Positions 23,896-28,413 of a stretch of 28,413 bases of DNA are shown here, one piece after another. The notes beneath the pieces were generated by a model, which saw nothing but the letters and a program-made list of their open reading frames with translations, was not told the DNA's origin and made no database searches. Numbering within the stretch: the stretch's first letter is position 1; the number at the start of each line of letters is the position of its first letter. This DNA comes from Spirochaetaceae bacterium UBA6243 (GTDB lineage: Bacteria > Spirochaetota > Spirochaetia > Treponematales > Rectinemataceae): NCBI GenBank assembly GCA_002441395.1, contig DJVZ01000048.1:1-28413 (forward strand). Reading direction: 5' to 3'. The position numbers were made by a program, and so were the translations under genes.

Positions 23896-25160
23896 GCCAG
23901 CTCCTGTTCCGCTTCCGCGAGAAGCGACTCGAAAGCTTGCATCATTTCTTCCGGCGGCGGCTCTTCGAGGATGCATCGGGCAAACGAGGCGAAATCCCTG
24001 AGCGCCGCGGCGTGGCGCGTGTCCTCATGCGACAGGCCGAGCGCCTGCCGATTTTCGGTATCCAAACGTGCCTCGTCGACGGGCAGGCCATCGAACCCCG
24101 TTCCGGCAGCCATTTTTTCAAAGGCTTCCTGACGCACGGAAGTAAGATTGGGGAAACGCGCGGCAAGCTCATTGAAAGCGTTGTAGACAGGGTCGGCGTC
24201 CGTCAGAATCACTTCGACATAATCCGAATCGAGGGTGGACGATTCCGCCGTCAGCTGTTCGAACGTGCCGCGCACACGCCTGAACGCGCGCAAGGGTTCC
24301 AGAATAACGGGTACGATCTTTGCAGGCCCCTTTGCGCCGAGTTCGGTATACAGAAAGCCTTTCTCACTGCCTCCGTCCCCGAACGACATCGCCATGGGCG
24401 CACCCGAATACCACATTTTCGGAGACAGAGCCTGCATGCGATGCAGATGGCCGAGCGCGACATAGTCAAAGGCATCGAACAGAGAAGCCGGCACCGCCTC
24501 CGTACCCCCGATGAACGCAGTGTCCGATTCGGTGAGCGCCGCGCCCCTGACATAACAGTGCGCCGCGAGGATGTTCAGGTCGTACTCGCCGAAATGGGGA
24601 CGGATGTTTGCAATGATGCTCGCCATGCGTTCTGCCATGGAGCCGTCGCCGGGGGCATCCACCGGTGTGCCCTCAGGCAGATTCCGCCGGAATTCATGGT
24701 ACGCGCCGTGCGTCACGAACGGCAGCGCCCACACCGCCGCCCGCTTCCCCCCTTTTTCCAGCACCAGCGCGGGAGCGAGCCTTACCTCGCTCACCAGATA
24801 AATGCCGACCGCTTCAAACAGTTCCGCCGCGAACGCAATACGGCGCGGCGAGTCGTGGTTACCCGGAATGACGAGGATGCGGGCCTGTCCCCGCAGGGCG
24901 CTGCGGGCCTGTCCCGGCAATGCGCGCCGAAGGTCGGCCATGAAGCGTCCGAACATGGTCTGGGCGCTCTCCGAAGGAATGCTGCGGTCGAACACATCGC
25001 CCGAAATGATGACGAGATCGGGCGCAAGCTTTTCCGCCTGCCGGACAATCTGGCCAAGCACATAGGCCTGATCCTCCGCCAGGTCCTGCGACCTTAGACT
25101 CTTTCCCAGGTGAAGGTCGGATATATGCACAAGTTTGAATATTTTACTGGTTGTCGGCAT
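23892..25160 (-). CDS. sbcD: Exonuclease subunit SbcD (Mre11-like)
   Basis: Mn-dependent calcineurin-like phosphoesterase, the nuclease half of SbcCD. The 422-residue protein has the metal-binding motifs DLHLGK (Asp15, His17), SGDVFDRS, GNHDSPRR and later AHCYVRG and LGHLHRMQ. The C-terminal part would hold the SbcC-binding region. I choose ATG 25160, with AGGAAAGG about six bases upstream; a TTG at 25163 is directly before it. Its stop overlaps the sbcC start by four bases. It is divergent from the aldo/keto reductase gene, with 132 bases shared upstream. Confidence 0.95.
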   Translation of the reverse strand: MPTTSKIFKLVHISDLHLGKSLRSQDLAEDQAYVLGQIVRQAEKLAPDLVIISGDVFDRSIPSESAQTMFGRFMADLRRALPGQARSALRGQARILVIPGNHDSPRRIAFAAELFEAVGIYLVSEVRLAPALVLEKGGKRAAVWALPFVTHGAYHEFRRNLPEGTPVDAPGDGSMAERMASIIANIRPHFGEYDLNILAAHCYVRGAALTESDTAFIGGTEAVPASLFDAFDYVALGHLHRMQALSPKMWYSGAPMAMSFGDGGSEKGFLYTELGAKGPAKIVPVILEPLRAFRRVRGTFEQLTAESSTLDSDYVEVILTDADPVYNAFNELAARFPNLTSVRQEAFEKMAAGTGFDGLPVDEARLDTENRQALGLSHEDTRHAAALRDFASFARCILEEPPPEEMMQAFESLLAEAEQELA

Positions 25161-25292
25161 CAAAAACCTTTCCTTTTGCCAGTCAGTTTAGTATGTTTTT
25201 GGTATACGCTCAATTCCATGTGGCGGCCCATACGATGCCCCCACCTGTGGTGTCTACTGAGCCCGTCAACAATGTTCAAAAGGAGTTCTGTA
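25161..25292. promoter_or_regulatory. Divergent promoter region between sbcD and the aldo/keto reductase
   Basis: On the plus strand TGGTATACG (about 25198-25206) resembles an extended -10. On the minus strand TTGAGC, 17 bases, TAAACT could serve sbcD. Both are weak matches and overlap each other, so expression may be mutually exclusive; assignment is tentative. Confidence 0.3.
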
Positions 25293-26273
25293 ATGCTTTA
25301 CCGTCGATTAGGTTCTGCCGGAATCAAAGTATCAGTGCTGTCGCTCGGCTCATGGGTCACCTACGGTTCGCAGGTCGATGTCGATGCCGCTATGGAGATG
25401 CTCAAATACGCCTATGACCATGGCATCAATTTCTTCGACAATGCCGAAGCCTACGCGGGCGGCAAGTCCGAAACCATCATGGGCCAGGCTTTCCGCAAAC
25501 TCGGTTTCAGGCGCGGCTCGTACCTCGTTTCGACCAAGCTCTTCTGGGGCATCAATGAAGGTCCGAACGAGAAGAACACGCTCAACCGCAAATATCTTCT
25601 TGAAGCCATCGAGGGAAGCCTCGAGCGCCTCGGCATGAAATATGTCGATCTTCTGTTCTGCCACCGCCCCGACCCCGACACTCCGATCGAAGAGACCGTC
25701 TGGGCCATGCACGACATCGTCTCCTCCGGCAAGGCGCTCTACTGGGGCACGAGCGAGTGGTCCGCCGAACAGATCCGCGAAGCCTGGGAAATCGCCGACA
25801 AGCGCAATCTCAGAAAGCCGCAGATGGAGCAGCCGCAATACAGCATGCTCGTCCGTACAAAAGTCGAAAAGGAATTTGCGCGCCTCTATCAAGGTACCGG
25901 CCTCGGCCTGACCACATTCAGCCCTCTCGCGTCGGGCCTCCTGTCAGGCAAATACAAGGACGGCATCCCCAAAGATTCGCGCTTCGCCCTTCCGGGCCTT
26001 GACTGGCTCAAAGATCGCTGGTACCACGATGAGGTCATCGCGACCATCGAAAAATTGCGCCCGATCGCCGAATCGCTCGGCTGCACGATGAGCCAGCTCG
26101 CCCTTGCCTGGGTCGCGCACAATCCGAACGTGAGCACGGTCATCACGGGCGCGAGTCGTCTTTCCCAGCTTGAAGAGAACCTCGGCGCGCTCGAAGTGCT
26201 GCCGAAGCTGACGCCCGCTGTGCTCAAGAAGATTGATGATGCGCTTGAGCCGCTGCTCACGATGAGCAACTGA
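25293..26273 (+). CDS. Aldo/keto reductase (Kv-beta / YghZ-like)
   Basis: A TIM-barrel NADPH-dependent carbonyl reductase of the AKR superfamily, close in pattern to voltage-gated K-channel beta-subunit-like enzymes. In 326 residues the catalytic tetrad is visible: Asp49 and Tyr54 (FFDNAEAYAGG), Lys82 (STKLFWG) and His124 (FCHRPDPDTP). The later GTSEWSAEQI, PLASGLLSGKY and TVITGASRLSQLEENL blocks are the cofactor site. ATG 25293 has AAAAGGAG eight bases upstream; a frame from 25110 has no such site. Codons are strongly C-ending. It is monocistronic and followed by a terminator. Physiological substrate unknown; related enzymes detoxify methylglyoxal and other aldehydes. Confidence 0.92.
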   Translation: MLYRRLGSAGIKVSVLSLGSWVTYGSQVDVDAAMEMLKYAYDHGINFFDNAEAYAGGKSETIMGQAFRKLGFRRGSYLVSTKLFWGINEGPNEKNTLNRKYLLEAIEGSLERLGMKYVDLLFCHRPDPDTPIEETVWAMHDIVSSGKALYWGTSEWSAEQIREAWEIADKRNLRKPQMEQPQYSMLVRTKVEKEFARLYQGTGLGLTTFSPLASGLLSGKYKDGIPKDSRFALPGLDWLKDRWYHDEVIATIEKLRPIAESLGCTMSQLALAWVAHNPNVSTVITGASRLSQLEENLGALEVLPKLTPAVLKKIDDALEPLLTMSN

Positions 26274-26282
26274 AAAAGCGCG

Positions 26283-26320
26283 GGCCGCCCCTGTTTTGCC
26301 ATAGGGCGGCCTGTTTCTTT
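26283..26320 (+). terminator. Bidirectional rho-independent terminator
   Basis: GGCCGCCC (26283-26290) and GGGCGGCC (26304-26311) pair perfectly; TGTTTCTTT follows on the plus strand. On the minus strand five T follow the same stem a few bases later, so it can also end the minus-strand gene whose stop is at 26344. Confidence 0.8.
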
Positions 26321-26343
26321 ATGAGTGATTCTCACCTGTAAGT

Positions 26344-27477
26344 CTATTTCGCCGGCGCCGGCAGCAGATACGCTCCCACACCCTTTGCCAGGATATCCTC
26401 ATAGCCCGGAATATTCTCAAATTCCAGGGGTTCTTCCGGATGCTCCAGGTTCCAGGAAGTGAGTATCTCACCGATCGCGGTCACGTGCCTGCCGACGCGC
26501 TCTTCGATCGGGTGTCCTTTTTCGTCATAGGGCACATAGAGCCGCCCGAGTTTTTGCGCACGCACATACCACTTGTCCTTGCCCGTCAGCACGAGGGCCT
26601 CATCCGTCCGCCCGCGGAGCCGTCCCTGCGATGCGTTCGCGGTCTCCATGAGCAGCGGCAGGGTGTCGGTGAAATCGCCCAGCTCGCGGTGTGTGAGCCC
26701 GCGCAGGTTGACCGGCGACGGTTCGAGGCTGATCTTGATGTCCTGCATCTCGAGGCCGAGCACGGTGTCGGACGCGAGCGTCATCGCCTTCGGATGCGCG
26801 ACGATGGCGTTGATGACGGGGTATTCCGGCGAGGCTTCGTGCAGGTCGACCGTTATGGTCACGTTCTGCTGTTTGATGAGCTGGACTATGCCGTAACAGA
26901 CTTTCTCGGTGAGCGTGCCGTCGGGGCGGCCCGGGTAGCCGCGGTTGAGGTTGCGGGTCTCGCTTCCGGAGAGCGTCTGCCCGGACGAAGCGTGGATGTA
27001 CACGTTGGGATCGGGCCACTGGTGCACGGGGTTGGTCGCCCTCGATCCATAACTGAATACGCGCGGTCCGTTCGGCGTCTGGATGGTGAAGCGCTGCGGC
27101 GCGCCTTCCTGCGGGTCGTTCGCGGTAAAACCTGAGGCATTGGCGCGCGGAATGACATAGAGAGTCCCTGTCTTGGGCACGACATTTTCGATGTACACAA
27201 TCGCGGCGAGATGCCCGGCCGGCTCGTTGGGGTGTGTGCCGCCGAGAATAAGCATCGAAGCGCCGTCATCGGCACCCTTCAATATATAGACTTCTGTATC
27301 GCCGGGCGTTCCCTTCAGTCCGGGGAACCAGTCCGAGAGCATCTTTTTCTCGCTGACGCCGGGGCCGTTCACTATCACATCGGGCTTTCTCATCGCGAGA
27401 AATGAGGCGCCCGCGACCGCCGAAGCCACGAGCGCTCCCGCCAGGCAAATAATCGCCGTAATCGTATGTTTCCGCAT
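26344..27477 (-). CDS. Membrane-anchored succinylglutamate desuccinylase/aspartoacylase-like (M14) hydrolase
   Basis: A zinc-dependent hydrolase of the AstE/AspA branch of the M14 carboxypeptidase superfamily, which removes acyl groups from N-acyl amino acids or cleaves peptides. The 377 residues start with an uncleaved-looking hydrophobic helix (about 5-28, no clear AxA site), so the domain is probably outside the cytoplasm. Zinc and catalytic residues: His82 and Glu85 (GGTHPNE), Arg175-Asn176 and Asn178-Arg179 (TRNLNRGYPG), and His213-Glu214 (DLHEASPEYP). I start at 27477, behind GAGGGTG. The ATG at 27489 overlaps the preceding stop (ATGA) and would add four residues. The upstream permease gene suggests it acts on the compound being transported, or releases it (inference). 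Confidence 0.83.
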   Translation of the reverse strand: MRKHTITAIICLAGALVASAVAGASFLAMRKPDVIVNGPGVSEKKMLSDWFPGLKGTPGDTEVYILKGADDGASMLILGGTHPNEPAGHLAAIVYIENVVPKTGTLYVIPRANASGFTANDPQEGAPQRFTIQTPNGPRVFSYGSRATNPVHQWPDPNVYIHASSGQTLSGSETRNLNRGYPGRPDGTLTEKVCYGIVQLIKQQNVTITVDLHEASPEYPVINAIVAHPKAMTLASDTVLGLEMQDIKISLEPSPVNLRGLTHRELGDFTDTLPLLMETANASQGRLRGRTDEALVLTGKDKWYVRAQKLGRLYVPYDEKGHPIEERVGRHVTAIGEILTSWNLEHPEEPLEFENIPGYEDILAKGVGAYLLPAPAK

Positions 27478-27485
27478 GGTCACCC

Positions 27486-27629
27486 TCATTTAATCATCAA
27501 AAGCCTGAGCAGAAGCGGCACGATCACCATAGCGGCCGTTACCTGCAGCGAAAACTTCTTCGTGTCGAAAAGCACCCAGACCGTCAGCGCGAGCACCACC
27601 GCCAATATCGCAAGATAAATGTAGAACAT
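27486..27629 (-). CDS. 47-residue small membrane protein
   Basis: A short gene with a strong GGAGG seven bases before its ATG, which overlaps the stop of the permease gene region (TAGGAGGG). The product begins MFYIYLAILAVVLALTVWVL, one membrane helix (about 2-21). A short polar turn FDTKKFS follows, then a second helix (about 29-45) ends LLMIK. Its TGA overlaps the ATG at 27489. Ten bases separate it from the permease stop, so all three genes are tightly coupled. No named family is recognised; it could be a small accessory subunit of the permease. Confidence 0.7.
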   Translation of the reverse strand: MFYIYLAILAVVLALTVWVLFDTKKFSLQVTAAMVIVPLLLRLLMIK

Positions 27630-27639
27630 GAGCACCCTC

Positions 27640-28413
27640 CTACAGGACAGCCCTGATCTGCTTGGAGAACACGATGAACAGTATGGCGTACACGATGATT
27701 ATCAGTGCCGGAACCACAAGCTTTTTCAGCACCGCGCCGTACTTTTCAAGTCCTACCACCTTGGCGGCGAAAATCGCCGCGAGCGCCGTCGGCGGCATAA
27801 AATCGCCAATGGCCGCGATCAGCGAGAGCGATGCCGCCGCGATTATCTGATCCTGGCTCAGAAGCGCCAGCATGAAGGGCACGCCGAGCACGCTCGATGA
27901 GCCGAAGGCCGAAATCGCGCCGAACAGGGGAATCGAGATCGCGATCATCACATAGAGCAGCGCAGGCGGCACCGAAAGCGCGTTGACCACGATAAAGCCG
28001 CGCACGCCCGTCGCCGTCATGATCTGGATGAACATACCCACGCCCACAAGAATTCCCAGCACGGGAAGCACGTCTTCGATCGATTTTTTCGCCGACTGCA
28101 GTATATTGAAGCGCTTGCCGGTCACCCATGTCAGCATTGTACCCAGAATAAAAATGAGCGGCATGCCGAGTCCGAATACGCGCGGCACCGCCTTGTCGAG
28201 AATCATCAGCACAAAGATGAGAATGAGCGGTGAGAAAAGCCGCAAGCCGCCATACTGGTCCAGCGTCGAAAAATCGAGCGACGCGAGCACCTTCGAGCGG
28301 TCCACTTTCCGCACCTTCCTCCAGCCGAACCACAGCGCGAAGACGATGGCGAGAGGGAAGGTCAGCAGAAGGAGAGGCACTTCAAACCCTACATAGGGCA
28401 TGTCGATGCCGCC
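27640..28413 (-). CDS. Dicarboxylate/TRAP large-subunit-like permease, 5'-partial
   Basis: The C-terminal 258 codons of an ion-coupled permease; the frame is open to the window edge (GGIDMPYVGF), so the start lies outside. It shows seven or so hydrophobic segments. A basic cytoplasmic loop RKVRKVDRSK is followed by the helix SPLILIFVLMILDKAVP, a loop IPLFGAISAFGSSSVLG, and then IGDFMPPTALAAIFAAKVVG. The last matches the G-x-PP-A-type loop of DctM/IT-superfamily transporters. DctM-like dicarboxylate permease is the best call; another IT-superfamily carrier cannot be excluded. No DctP-type receptor is present in the window, which would be expected downstream or upstream of a TRAP system. Confidence 0.65.
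   Translation of the reverse strand, partial: GGIDMPYVGFEVPLLLLTFPLAIVFALWFGWRKVRKVDRSKVLASLDFSTLDQYGGLRLFSPLILIFVLMILDKAVPRVFGLGMPLIFILGTMLTWVTGKRFNILQSAKKSIEDVLPVLGILVGVGMFIQIMTATGVRGFIVVNALSVPPALLYVMIAISIPLFGAISAFGSSSVLGVPFMLALLSQDQIIAAASLSLIAAIGDFMPPTALAAIFAAKVVGLEKYGAVLKKLVVPALIIIVYAILFIVFSKQIRAVL

Noticed and set aside
23937..25097. Plus-strand open frame of 386 codons opposite sbcD
   Set aside because: Arg/His-rich low-complexity translation typical of the antisense of a GC-rich gene; sbcD has all its metal motifs.

Overview
The window is 28.4 kb of bacterial DNA of moderate-to-high GC, with densely packed operons on both strands, sigma70-type promoters (TTGNNN, 17 bp, TATNNT), strong Shine-Dalgarno sites and several rho-independent terminators. 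The gene mix is an archaeal-type GAPDH, a TrpR-family repressor, Opp, Tct and TRAP-like transporters, and SbcCD. My best guess is an anaerobic spirochaete-like (Treponema-related) or similar carbohydrate- and peptide-using bacterium. This assignment is low confidence because no rRNA or phylogenetic marker is present. I see no tRNA, rRNA or CRISPR.

Layout. (1) 1-2103: a type II (archaeal-type) GAPDH cut by the window edge, a terminator, then trpR-like and membrane-protein genes behind a consensus promoter. (2) 2349-12135: a catabolic block, the most interesting part. A first unit carries dhaL, a DapA-family lyase and a lacI-type regulator. A second carries an RraA-family aldolase, the tctC-tctB-tctA tricarboxylate transporter, dhaK, an HpcH/HpaI aldolase and a D-2-hydroxyacid dehydrogenase. 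The two main promoters share an unusual AT-rich upstream element with TTTA(C/G)TAAA half-sites. (3) 12136-13281: genome debris, namely a frameshifted fragment of a family-3 solute-binding protein and an internally deleted, mutated ISNCY/IS1202-type insertion sequence that keeps both terminal inverted repeats. (4) 13348-19119, minus strand: a complete oligopeptide ABC transporter, oppA-(terminator)-oppB-oppC-oppD-oppF. (5) 19349-20521: an iron-type alcohol dehydrogenase. (6) 20545-25160, minus strand: sbcD-sbcC. (7) 25293-26273: an aldo/keto reductase. (8) 26344-28413, minus strand: a partial dicarboxylate-type permease, a 47-residue membrane protein and an aspartoacylase/succinylglutamate-desuccinylase-like protein.

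How the catabolic block may work (inference): TctCBA imports a carboxylated substrate. One or more of three structurally unrelated aldolase/lyase families (DapA Schiff-base type, HpaI metal type, RraA metal type) split it into a 2-oxoacid and a C2-C3 carbonyl compound. DhaK+DhaL phosphorylates a dihydroxyacetone-like product, and the 2-hydroxyacid dehydrogenase reduces a hydroxypyruvate-like 2-oxoacid. The LacI protein probably controls both units. The catalytic residues I could locate are all present, but the substrate cannot be deduced from sequence, and I know of no described pathway with exactly this combination.
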